A program made the position numbers and the translations under genes. A DNA stretch of 64,000 nucleotides. Origin: Halothermothrix sp. (GTDB lineage: Bacteria > Bacillota > Halanaerobiia > DY22613). The stretch spans positions 48,210 through 112,209 of the forward strand of contig JAENYK010000014.1 of NCBI GenBank assembly GCA_016841825.1, in the 5' to 3' direction. This document shows, in pieces, positions 47,900 to 55,510 of this stretch. Positions within the stretch are counted from its first letter, which is position 1; every line of letters starts with the position of its first letter. The notes under the pieces are model-generated. The model saw only the letters and a program-made list of their open reading frames with translations, did no database searches and had not been told where the DNA came from.

Positions 47900-48198
47900 C
47901 GAAAAAGCTCCTTTCACTTTCCTAAAACTCATTTTCCGGCATGAATTATTCGCCAAATCATATAAGTTTCAGGGATAAGATCCAACACTTACTCTTACTA
48001 TTATTATGTGTAATTTCGCTGACAACATTTATTACACAAAAATAGCAAAATTCCGTTCAGTCAATTGATATAAATAATGAGTTTTCATCTGTCTAATCAT
48101 CAATACACATATATAATATTATTTCGTTTGGAATGAGATATTTCCTGCTATCCCGTTTGATTCTATCTTCAGATCAAGCCCAGTTTTGCTTAATTGAA
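47900..48198. other. Intergenic region upstream of iadA
   Basis: About 300 bp of AT-rich sequence between the iadA start and the terminator of the P-loop gene. I see no gene, structured RNA or clear promoter beyond the iadA ribosome site. Confidence 0.4.
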
Positions 48199-48225
48199 AA
48201 CCCATAGGCCAATCGCCTATGGGTT
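48199..48225 (-). terminator. Rho-independent terminator
   Basis: A perfect 11-bp AACCCATAGGC/GCCTATGGGTT stem with a 5-nt loop lies downstream of the tandem P-loop gene; UUUUC follows on the minus strand. Confidence 0.85.
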
Positions 48226-48276
48226 AATAACTTTTAGCATTAAATCTCTCAGAATCACAAAATTTTTCGCCAACTT

Positions 48277-49401
48277 TTAAATTGCTTTTGATTTGAACTC
48301 TTCAGCATAACCGATGATTCTATCCAGTGTCTTCTCCCAAAGTTTGGAGATAGCTTTGAAATCCATGTTTGGAATATAGTAAGTTTCCATTAAGTCATGA
48401 GTTTTTTTAGCTTTGCTGATAAACTTAATTGCCCGATCGAAAAGTTGATTAAACAGTTTTTCATTCTCTTCAACTAGTTTCTCGTATTTCTCTAAAATAT
48501 CGGGATTCAAACAATAGTCCATGTCAATTATCTTATCACCCTCCTGGGATGAGTAGAGATGGGGTTCAATTGATTTGGTAAAAGCAATTCCCTTTTCAGG
48601 GATGATTACATGCTCAATCTTTTCTGGGTTAAGCGCACAGTGATACATCTCAACTTTATAACCTCTTTCTACAGCAGCTGTAGCAATCTTTTGTAATAAG
48701 GTAGATTTACCTGTACCTGGTCGCCCTTCAATAATGTATTTCTTCTCACAAGGTCCAACAATAGTCTCCAGATAATTCATCATACCATCAGGTGTAATAG
48801 CACTGGCAAATAGGTGGCGTTCTTTCCCTAGACTAGCACATACTTCCTCACCATCAAATACTTCTTTAATTAAATTGGAAGCAATTTTATTGGCTTTGCC
48901 ATAATCCATCGCTTCCTGATTAGCTTTCTCCCAATCATCATACACTACTTTCGCTGCCTTCAAGAAACGATACGCCCTTTGAAATAATCTACCTACTTCC
49001 CGATTAGCTTCCAGAATCTCCTGCTTATTATCCCTCATACCTTCCTCATCCCAATAGTCACCCAGATGGATGATTTCATCAACACATCCGGGATTTTTTG
49101 GATCAACAATATGAGGTGCAGTACCATCAATTAGTGCAACACCAATCTCCGGAATCACAACTCCATCCAGAGAACCATTGTCAGAAGAGCAATGATGGAA
49201 TTCTATGTCAAAACCTTTCTCTAACATTGCCTCTCCAATCTTTCTCATGAAAGTGGATTTCCCTACACCAGGACCACCTTTAATGATAAAGATTCTGGTT
49301 GTGTCAGGTGGTATAATGTAGTCATAGAAAGAGTAAAATCCCATTGAAGTATTGCCACCTGGAAAAACATGCTTGATCCGTCCCTTTTTAATATCTGTCA
49401 T
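48277..49401 (-). CDS. Tandem P-loop ATPase-like protein (PRK06851 type)
   Basis: The 374-residue protein contains two similar halves, each starting with a Walker A: GGPGVGKST (~42) and GRPGTGKST (~228). After each P-loop follow EMYHC- or EFHHC-type strands with a conserved Cys, then VVIPEIGVALIDG or VIIPEKGIAFTKS. The family is known from spore-forming Firmicutes but without a function I can name. The ATG follows GGGAGG. A terminator follows; the unknown gene at 49556 is upstream. Confidence 0.8.
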   Translation of the reverse strand: MTDIKKGRIKHVFPGGNTSMGFYSFYDYIIPPDTTRIFIIKGGPGVGKSTFMRKIGEAMLEKGFDIEFHHCSSDNGSLDGVVIPEIGVALIDGTAPHIVDPKNPGCVDEIIHLGDYWDEEGMRDNKQEILEANREVGRLFQRAYRFLKAAKVVYDDWEKANQEAMDYGKANKIASNLIKEVFDGEEVCASLGKERHLFASAITPDGMMNYLETIVGPCEKKYIIEGRPGTGKSTLLQKIATAAVERGYKVEMYHCALNPEKIEHVIIPEKGIAFTKSIEPHLYSSQEGDKIIDMDYCLNPDILEKYEKLVEENEKLFNQLFDRAIKFISKAKKTHDLMETYYIPNMDFKAISKLWEKTLDRIIGYAEEFKSKAI

Positions 49402-49555
49402 AGCAAAACTCGACCTCCCAAATATCTTATTTGTGGTATAAGATATGTCAGAAGTCGAGTAAGTGTTCCGGCAATAATTAGTATATTCTCAAAAAAACAC
49501 TTTTGTGCAAATTTTTTAAAATTTATTTAATATTTTTTGATAATTGTGATGATAT

Positions 49556-49951
49556 TTAAATATCTGTTGATGAGACTACCCAATCTTCACCCCAACTTTC
49601 TATGTTCGTTTCGCTTTCAGATGATGTTATAGAACTGATTCCTAAATCATCGCCTTTACGATCCATCGCCTTCAGCAATCCTCCAGGCAAGGAAGTATCC
49701 ACGTGATTTCCTACTGCCTGTATATTCAATTCGTGAATCTTTGGTGACAGATAGTCTCGCATTTTTCCAGTAATATTTTCTTCACCATAATCAATGTTCA
49801 GGGTAGTATCAAATACCACCTGATTTGCCATACTGGCAAACCGCTTAGCCGCCTTCTCATCTACAAAGGAAATGGAAGCTGCCACTTCTTCATCATCTCC
49901 TGCCCTTCTCAATACTTCCTGCAATCCTGGTTGGATAAAAGTGGAGTTCAT
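49556..49951 (-). CDS. Hypothetical protein, 131 residues
   Basis: The ATG at 49951 follows AAGGGGATG. The protein is acidic, soluble and has no cysteine, signal peptide or membrane helix. It begins MNSTFIQPGLQEVLRRAGDD and ends in a Ser/Glu/Trp-rich tail (SSESETNIESWGEDWVVSS). I recognise no family. It is divergent from the RiPP unit at 50283 but on the opposite strand with its own ribosome site, so a link to peptide maturation is not shown. Confidence 0.6.
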   Translation of the reverse strand: MNSTFIQPGLQEVLRRAGDDEEVAASISFVDEKAAKRFASMANQVVFDTTLNIDYGEENITGKMRDYLSPKIHELNIQAVGNHVDTSLPGGLLKAMDRKGDDLGISSITSSESETNIESWGEDWVVSSTDI

Positions 49952-50217
49952 AAAAAATCATCCCCTTATTTAAGTTATTATTTTTAGTTTACCCTACCAC
50001 CTTTTCTAATATAAAAATAGAATTAGTAAAACACAATGGATTACAATAATCAATTGAGTCTACTAACAGATTTTGGAGTCCTGTGGGAACAGCTGAAACA
50101 AATCAATAATAAGTACATAAAGGTAATTCAACCACAAATAGAAGGTAACATAAGTTGTTTTTTGTCAAGTACTGTATATTATTAATGGTATTTTAGAACT
50201 AATTTACATATTTTCCA

Positions 50218-50246
50218 TTGACAATAAAAAGTTATTATTATATAAT
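50218..50246 (+). promoter_or_regulatory. Consensus sigma-A promoter of RiPP unit 1
   Basis: TTGACA (50218-50223) and TATAAT (50241-50246) are 17 bp apart and 37 bp before the first radical SAM gene. The rest of the ~330-bp gap 49952-50282 shows no gene. Confidence 0.85.
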
Positions 50247-50282
50247 TAAATACAATATATAACACATATATATGGAGGTACA

Positions 50283-51659
50283 ATGATGAAGTTAATTAAA
50301 TACATGAAAATTGTCCCTGTTGATGAGGAATATTATTTTTTAGTCAATGGTTTGAATGGAGTCATTGATACAATTGACCAGGAAGGTTATCAAATCTGCC
50401 AGCAATGGCAAGGAATCGATCAGATTATCCCCACCACTGAGAGAGAGCGTTCAGCATACAATTATCTATTATCTCGAGGCTATATAATGGAGCCAGGTGA
50501 AGATGAACAGAAAAAACTGGAACTGTTAGACAGGGGAAAGACCGATAATAATAATCAGATCTTTTTAAATTTCGTTATTACATATGACTGCAACTTTCGA
50601 TGCAAATATTGTTATGAAAAGAACTTATTACATAAAGGCGAAACCTGGTTGAAGACAAGCATGGATCTCCAGATGATACAAGACATCTATGACTATATTG
50701 ACCGTAAGCAGCTCAAACTCAATCATCCAGGACTTTATGGAGGAGAACCATTACTGATAGAAAATCATGCAATCGTCCAGGAGATATTAGAAAGGAATTC
50801 ACAAAGAGGATTAGATACTATCTGTGTCTCCAATGGCTATTATTTGTCTGAGTTTGTTCCGCTATTAGCTGAACACAAGATCAGTCAACTACACATTACC
50901 CTTGATGGTCCACGAAAGATTCATAATAAAAATCGTTTTACTTGTGACGGTCAGGGAACTTTTGATAAGATCATTGATGGAATCAAAACAGCAGTTGATG
51001 CTGGGCTTCCAATCTGCGTTCGGAGTAATGTCTATATGGGGGAAGAGAAGTATATTGATGAATTAATTGACTACTTCCGAGCGACTGGATTAACAGATAA
51101 AAAAAATATTACTTTTTATATTAATCCTGTATTTGGCAGCACCAACGGCGGCTGTCAAAATATTGAACAGGTTCTTCCTGAATATTTAAGCCTATATGAT
51201 CGTATAGAAGATCTACCAATTCTCAGACAAGACCTCTTATACAGAATTCATCCACTGGCTTCAGCATTTTTGGGGGATGATTCCTGGAAACCTAAACGAA
51301 TCTTCTGTGGTGCCAGTTCACGCTATCATTTAATTGATCCCTTTGGACAGATATATCCCTGTCAATCATTAGTTGGTATAGAAGAACAGGCTATTGGACA
51401 TTTTGACGGGCAAGAGATTGTTTATAATCAGAATTACGATAAATGGCAAAATCGCAGTATTGATAAGATGCCCAAATGTAATGATTGTTGGGCTGGTCTA
51501 ATTTGTGGCGGTGACTGCGGTTATCGAGCCTTTGAGGAATATGGAAATATATCTCACTCTGTGTGTAGAACAACTGAAAGTCTTGTCAAAGTATTTTTAC
51601 CCTATCTTTTTAAAAAGTTTGTTTTACCCAAAATTCACTCTAAAAAAGGAGGTGACTAA
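50283..51659 (+). CDS. Radical SAM/SPASM peptide maturase 1
   Basis: Radical SAM/SPASM enzymes form thioether or other cross-links in ribosomal peptides. The 458-residue protein has a PqqD/RRE-like N-terminal part (~1-70), the cluster motif CNFRCKYC (Cys103, 107, 110), GGEP at 153-156 and a full SPASM region with Cys at 342, 360, 399, 402, 408, 412 and 428, enough for two auxiliary clusters. GGAGG precedes two adjacent ATGs (50283 and 50286); the second has better spacing. The precursor gene at 51661 begins one base after the stop. Confidence 0.9.
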   Translation: MMKLIKYMKIVPVDEEYYFLVNGLNGVIDTIDQEGYQICQQWQGIDQIIPTTERERSAYNYLLSRGYIMEPGEDEQKKLELLDRGKTDNNNQIFLNFVITYDCNFRCKYCYEKNLLHKGETWLKTSMDLQMIQDIYDYIDRKQLKLNHPGLYGGEPLLIENHAIVQEILERNSQRGLDTICVSNGYYLSEFVPLLAEHKISQLHITLDGPRKIHNKNRFTCDGQGTFDKIIDGIKTAVDAGLPICVRSNVYMGEEKYIDELIDYFRATGLTDKKNITFYINPVFGSTNGGCQNIEQVLPEYLSLYDRIEDLPILRQDLLYRIHPLASAFLGDDSWKPKRIFCGASSRYHLIDPFGQIYPCQSLVGIEEQAIGHFDGQEIVYNQNYDKWQNRSIDKMPKCNDCWAGLICGGDCGYRAFEEYGNISHSVCRTTESLVKVFLPYLFKKFVLPKIHSKKGGD

Positions 51660-51660
51660 A

Positions 51661-51762
51661 ATGTTTGAACCAGTAAACAAAAAGCCAATGATTGAGAATG
51701 GAGTAGAAAGTGACGGTTGCTACGCATGCTGCAGAGTTTATGTTGGAATTACTCCATACTAA
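51661..51762 (+). CDS. Candidate RiPP precursor peptide 1 (33 aa, CxxCC core)
   Basis: A perfect AAGGAGGTGA site overlapping the maturase stop leads to an ATG and 33 codons. The charged leader (MFEPVNKKPMIENGVES) is followed by the core DGCYACCRVYVGITPY with Cys20, Cys23 and Cys24. The tight coupling to a SPASM enzyme and the three clustered cysteines mark it as the enzyme's substrate. It is followed by a 40-bp perfect palindrome. The type of cross-link cannot be read from sequence. Confidence 0.8.
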   Translation: MFEPVNKKPMIENGVESDGCYACCRVYVGITPY

Positions 51763-51766
51763 AAGC

Positions 51767-51806
51767 ACAAGACAAGCCAGATCAGTACTGATCTGGCTTG
51801 TCTTGT
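51767..51806. terminator. Perfect 40-bp palindrome after precursor 1
   Basis: Twenty-base arms (51767-51786 and 51787-51806) are exact complements with no spacer. No U run follows on the plus strand; GCUUUU follows on the minus strand. It could stabilise or end the precursor transcript and terminate the opposing yeiH-like transcript. Confidence 0.65.
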
Positions 51807-51905
51807 AGGAAACGACTTCCAGGAATAAAGTTCTCCAATCTTAAGTCTGGATGAGTCCAAATAATCTTTACTTCAGCGATCCCCTTCTAAAGACGTTAAA
51901 CCCAA
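51807..51905. repeat. Diverged relative of the 12.5/57.2-kb intergenic element (tentative)
   Basis: It contains CTTTACTTCAGCGAT and CTTCTAAAGACGTTAAA, which resemble the TACTTCAGTGGAG and CTAAAGTTGTTAAA blocks of copy A in the same order. The middle is shorter and the closing stem is not intact, so this could be a decayed copy or chance. Confidence 0.3.
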
Positions 51906-51957
51906 ATTCAGCGACTTGCACTAATTCTGATTTTAATAATTAATTTCCATTATCGTT

Positions 51958-52941
51958 CTAATAGAGAAATAAGATCAATAAACTCGCAGCAATTATCTGA
52001 ATACCAAAATTTAATGAACCTACCAACAGGGCTTTGGGACCCTGCCGGAGCAGACTGGCAAACCGGATCTTCAAACCAATACCTGCCATGGCGATTATGA
52101 GAGCCTCTTTGCTTAGACTCTTAAGAAAACTGAGCCAATCAGCAGGAAGAATGTTCAGACTGGCAATGAGAGAAAAGATAAAAAATCCTATGATAAAATT
52201 TGGAATGGGAAAACCAGAGCTAATCCCCTGACTATTACCATTTTTACCGTTAAACAGGCCTAATATTAACAGCACAGGACCTAACATAAGTATCCGTCCC
52301 ATCTTAACTACTGTAGCAATGTTACCAACTTCTTCATTGAGAGAAAATCCAGCTGCCGTTACCTGACCTACAGCCTGTAAAGTACCACCGATAAAAACTC
52401 CACTGTTAGCAGAATTAAAATTTAATAGTACCTGCACAATAAGCGGGGCTAAAAAGATTCCAATAGTCCCCAGAAGATTTACAACACTGATGGATAGACC
52501 AGTCTCTTCTTCACTGGCATCCAAAAGTGGAGCTGCTGCAGCTATTGCCGAAGACCCACATATCCCGTTACCAACTCCAATCAATAAAGAAAAAGGACGG
52601 CTCAAACCCAGGGTTTGTCCCAGGAATAGCCCTATCATAATACTTAAACTGATCAGAATTAATATATATATGATAGTCTGAAAACCTAATGTTGATAAGA
52701 TTTGCAGGTTTAATTGCAAACCCATTAGCATAATTGCTAACGATAAAATCTTCTTTTCTGATAAACGAATTCCCTCACTAAATATTTTCCCGGGTTTAAC
52801 CAGATTTCCCACTATTAATCCAAGAATAATGGCCAATGTTACTGATCCTACATTATCAATTAATTGGCTGAGCTGTTTTGCCAAAATGCCAATTGTAATC
52901 GTAAGAATTAAGCCAGGTAAGTAGTTTAACCATTTTTTCAT
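51958..52941 (-). CDS. YeiH/UPF0324 family membrane protein
   Basis: The 327-residue protein has about ten membrane helices and the family motifs LAIILGLIVGN, GVGNGICGSSAIAA and GGTLQAVGQVTAAG. YeiH proteins are annotated as putative sulfate exporters without firm proof. The ATG follows AGGAGGGG. It lies on the opposite strand inside the RiPP region and probably is not part of the system. Confidence 0.88.
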   Translation of the reverse strand: MKKWLNYLPGLILTITIGILAKQLSQLIDNVGSVTLAIILGLIVGNLVKPGKIFSEGIRLSEKKILSLAIMLMGLQLNLQILSTLGFQTIIYILILISLSIMIGLFLGQTLGLSRPFSLLIGVGNGICGSSAIAAAAPLLDASEEETGLSISVVNLLGTIGIFLAPLIVQVLLNFNSANSGVFIGGTLQAVGQVTAAGFSLNEEVGNIATVVKMGRILMLGPVLLILGLFNGKNGNSQGISSGFPIPNFIIGFFIFSLIASLNILPADWLSFLKSLSKEALIIAMAGIGLKIRFASLLRQGPKALLVGSLNFGIQIIAASLLILFLY

Positions 52942-53148
52942 TTGAATTGCCCCTCCTTATTCGACAAAGTTCATCTCTTATTGTAGTATATTTACTGAAA
53001 GATTGCAAGAGACGGTGATTCAAAAATAATGAGTACAATTTAGTTACAATTACTATCATTTTATAGAATCAAAGAATAATCCCAGTAAACGGAGATAATT
53101 CGAGATCAAAGTTATAAATACATAATTTTTATAAAGGAGGCAGCCTTA

Positions 53149-53778
53149 ATGAACAGGAAACTTCTGAACCAATTTTTAATCGTCACTCTGCTTATCACTT
53201 TTATTAACATCTGTCTTGGATATAATGCTTTAGAGCTTATTCTAAACTCCTTAATCTTCTTAACTATCGGAATCATCGGGACAAAGCTCGCACTACAGAT
53301 AAATATTCCAATCTGGCTCAAAATAAACAGAAAATCTCTGCCCAACATAATTATTCTATCATTACTAGTAATCATAGTGAACACTATACCCTGGTTACAG
53401 GTCAATGAAGAGGTAATTACCTCTATCCCCTGGATGTCTTCTATGACAAATGTCTCTCAGGCAGTTTTAATTGCTCTACGGACAGGGATAAGTGAAGAAG
53501 TTTTTTATAGATTTTTCCTTTTTTCTACAATAATTTGGATAATAGATGTATTACTACATTTTCTAAATAAGGACATTAACCGAATGAAAATAGCCCTATT
53601 AAGTGGAATAATTGTATCAGTAATCTTTACATTCCAGCATCCAACATTTCTCTTACCCTTTTTCCTGGGAGCTATACTAAACTACATCTATTTTCGGGCA
53701 GGTTTACTACCTGCAATCTGTACACACTTTTTAGCTGATGTGATTCCATTCATTATAGTTATAACAAAATTTTCTTGA
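53149..53778 (+). CDS. CPBP (CAAX-type) intramembrane metalloprotease
   Basis: The 209-residue membrane protein has about six helices and the three family motifs: EEVFYR (~117), FTFQHP (~160) and THFLADVIPF (~190). CPBP proteases process or give immunity against bacteriocins in several Firmicutes. It lies between the two maturase units, 200 bp before precursor 2, and so is the best candidate for leader removal or self-protection. The ATG follows AAAGGAGG. Confidence 0.88.
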   Translation: MNRKLLNQFLIVTLLITFINICLGYNALELILNSLIFLTIGIIGTKLALQINIPIWLKINRKSLPNIIILSLLVIIVNTIPWLQVNEEVITSIPWMSSMTNVSQAVLIALRTGISEEVFYRFFLFSTIIWIIDVLLHFLNKDINRMKIALLSGIIVSVIFTFQHPTFLLPFFLGAILNYIYFRAGLLPAICTHFLADVIPFIIVITKFS

Positions 53779-53902
53779 TTTTAAAAAAAATAAACCTTAT
53801 ATCTATTACAGTGAATTTATTATTTCCATTATTTAATATTTTTTTGTCTTACGGAATAATATTAAAAAAGTATATTGAATACCTTTAATTAGAATTTATA
53901 CC

Positions 53903-53931
53903 TTGACATATGCCATTATTTGCTCTATAAT
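53903..53931 (+). promoter_or_regulatory. Consensus sigma-A promoter of RiPP unit 2
   Basis: TTGACA (53903-53908) and TATAAT (53926-53931) are 17 bp apart. About 46 nt of leader separate it from the precursor ATG. Confidence 0.88.
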
Positions 53932-53977
53932 GTAATTATTAACGCAATATTACTAAATTATTAAGGAGGTGAAACTA

Positions 53978-54061
53978 ATGATAATTTTTAACAGCCAATC
54001 TCGTGATCTCGTGATTGAAGAGCCAGGTAGTGGCGGTGGTGGTAACACTTGTTGTTGCTAA
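53978..54061 (+). CDS. Candidate RiPP precursor peptide 2 (27 aa, C-terminal CCC)
   Basis: A perfect AAGGAGGTGA site precedes an ATG and 27 codons. The leader (MIIFNSQSRDLVIEEP) is followed by a Gly-rich segment ending in three cysteines (GSGGGGNTCCC). It is too short for routine gene callers. The strong promoter, the stable hairpin downstream and the following maturase all indicate a highly expressed substrate peptide. I know no established RiPP family with this tail. Confidence 0.8.
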   Translation: MIIFNSQSRDLVIEEPGSGGGGNTCCC

Positions 54062-54070
54062 ATATTTACA

Positions 54071-54104
54071 GCCTATTGTGGGTCAATTCTGGCCCACAAT
54101 AGGC
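54071..54104 (+). terminator. Hairpin between precursor 2 and maturase 2
   Basis: A 12-bp GCCTATTGTGGG/CCCACAATAGGC stem has a 10-nt loop and no U run. It probably attenuates read-through or stabilises the short precursor message so that precursor exceeds enzyme. Confidence 0.75.
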
Positions 54105-54124
54105 AACCAAAAGGAGGAACTGCG

Positions 54125-55510
54125 ATGTGTTCTGTAGAAAATAATTTATATGAATCTTTACATATATTTAATCGAGAGGGAATCTGGATTGGATTAGATA
54201 CATTTGCAGGTGCCTTATTTGGCCTCAATGATCTTCGGGCTTCTATTATTAACCACAGAATCCAAAAACTTAAACCAGAGGAGATCGCGTCTGAGCTTAA
54301 CTTATCTGTAGAAGAAGTTCAAACTGAACTGGCAGAATTTGAAGAAAATTTAAACACCTTCCGTCAAAAACAGACCTATAATTATTCCAATCCGAGTCCT
54401 AAAACCATGATGCTTCTGATATCACAGAGCTGTAATATGAGTTGTTTGTACTGTTATGCAGATGCCGGAACATATAGTCAAAATAATCCTACAAAGATGG
54501 ATTTTGAATGTGCAAAGAAGGCGCTAGACTTAGCTGCCGATATTGGTATTGAGAATATCCAATTTTTTGGTGGTGAACCATTAATAGCCTTTGATTTGAT
54601 TAAAAAAATCGTCAACTATGCCAACCAGATGAATTATGCTTTTAAATATGGAGTAATTACTAATGGTACCTATGTAAACGAAGAAGTTGTTGATTTCTTT
54701 AAAGAGCACAATATTGTCGCCACTGTCAGTATTGATGGACCACAGGAAGTTCATGATGCCTGTAGACAATTCCCTAATGGCCAGGGAACCTTTGAAAAGG
54801 TAGAGCGGGGAATCCAACTTTTAAACTCAAAAAGAATACCTCTAAGTTTGCAACCAGTATATAGTAAGCGGTATCTACCTCTCGCTTCTCCAAAGGAGAT
54901 TCTATCTTATTTGAAATCTTATTCGAAAAACTATATTTTAGGGTACGTTATGCCCATGGGTTCCATTTACTCTTCTGAAGATATCATGGATGAATCAGAA
55001 GTGATCCAATATTTTATTGATACGATTGACTTCTGCTTTGATTCAAACCTAAATGATATTCCATTTATTGATGTATCTATTTATAAAGTTGTCAAAAATC
55101 TTTATTCAGAAGAACGTTTTGTAAAAAAATATCTCTGTGAAAGTTTAGGCAAACGGATCGCTGTTTTTTCCAATGGTGATATCTACCCCTGTCAATTTGC
55201 TAACCAGGAGGAAAACTGTTTTGGAAATGTTAATCATTCCACTACAAATGAAATATTAGAAAAACGCAATCTTATCCTCCAAAAATTTACTGTTGACAAA
55301 TTAGATCTCTGGGCCAGAAATTTAGGTGATATTTGCATTGGTCACGTTCAAAAAAATGATACCGGGAATTTTGAACTAAGACTCCCCGAAGCATATAATA
55401 AATTTTATGAACATCTATTATATCGAATTGCTACAACTGATATGGACAAAATTTTTACAATGTGGAGGGATTATTTTGGACCTAAAGATAGCGTTAAAGA
55501 AACTAGTTGA
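54125..55510 (+). CDS. Radical SAM peptide maturase 2, reduced SPASM region
   Basis: The 461-residue protein has an N-terminal RRE- or winged-helix-like part (~5-75, with PEEIASELNLSVEEVQTEL), CNMSCLYC (Cys103, 107, 110), GGEP at 149-152 and ITNGTYV. The C-terminal region keeps Cys338, Cys356 (DIYPCQF), Cys365 and Cys404 only; the final CxxC...CxxxC block of SPASM is lost, so it likely binds one auxiliary cluster. The ATG follows AAAAGGAGG. It overlaps the ABC exporter gene by 35 bases. Confidence 0.88.
   Translation: MCSVENNLYESLHIFNREGIWIGLDTFAGALFGLNDLRASIINHRIQKLKPEEIASELNLSVEEVQTELAEFEENLNTFRQKQTYNYSNPSPKTMMLLISQSCNMSCLYCYADAGTYSQNNPTKMDFECAKKALDLAADIGIENIQFFGGEPLIAFDLIKKIVNYANQMNYAFKYGVITNGTYVNEEVVDFFKEHNIVATVSIDGPQEVHDACRQFPNGQGTFEKVERGIQLLNSKRIPLSLQPVYSKRYLPLASPKEILSYLKSYSKNYILGYVMPMGSIYSSEDIMDESEVIQYFIDTIDFCFDSNLNDIPFIDVSIYKVVKNLYSEERFVKKYLCESLGKRIAVFSNGDIYPCQFANQEENCFGNVNHSTTNEILEKRNLILQKFTVDKLDLWARNLGDICIGHVQKNDTGNFELRLPEAYNKFYEHLLYRIATTDMDKIFTMWRDYFGPKDSVKETS

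Noticed and set aside
49556..49951. The 131-residue acidic protein as a third RiPP precursor
   Set aside because: It has no cysteine, is long, is on the opposite strand and has its own ribosome site; its Ser/Trp-rich tail alone is not evidence.
51958..52941. YeiH-like transporter as part of the RiPP system
   Set aside because: It is on the opposite strand between the two units and belongs to a widespread unrelated family.
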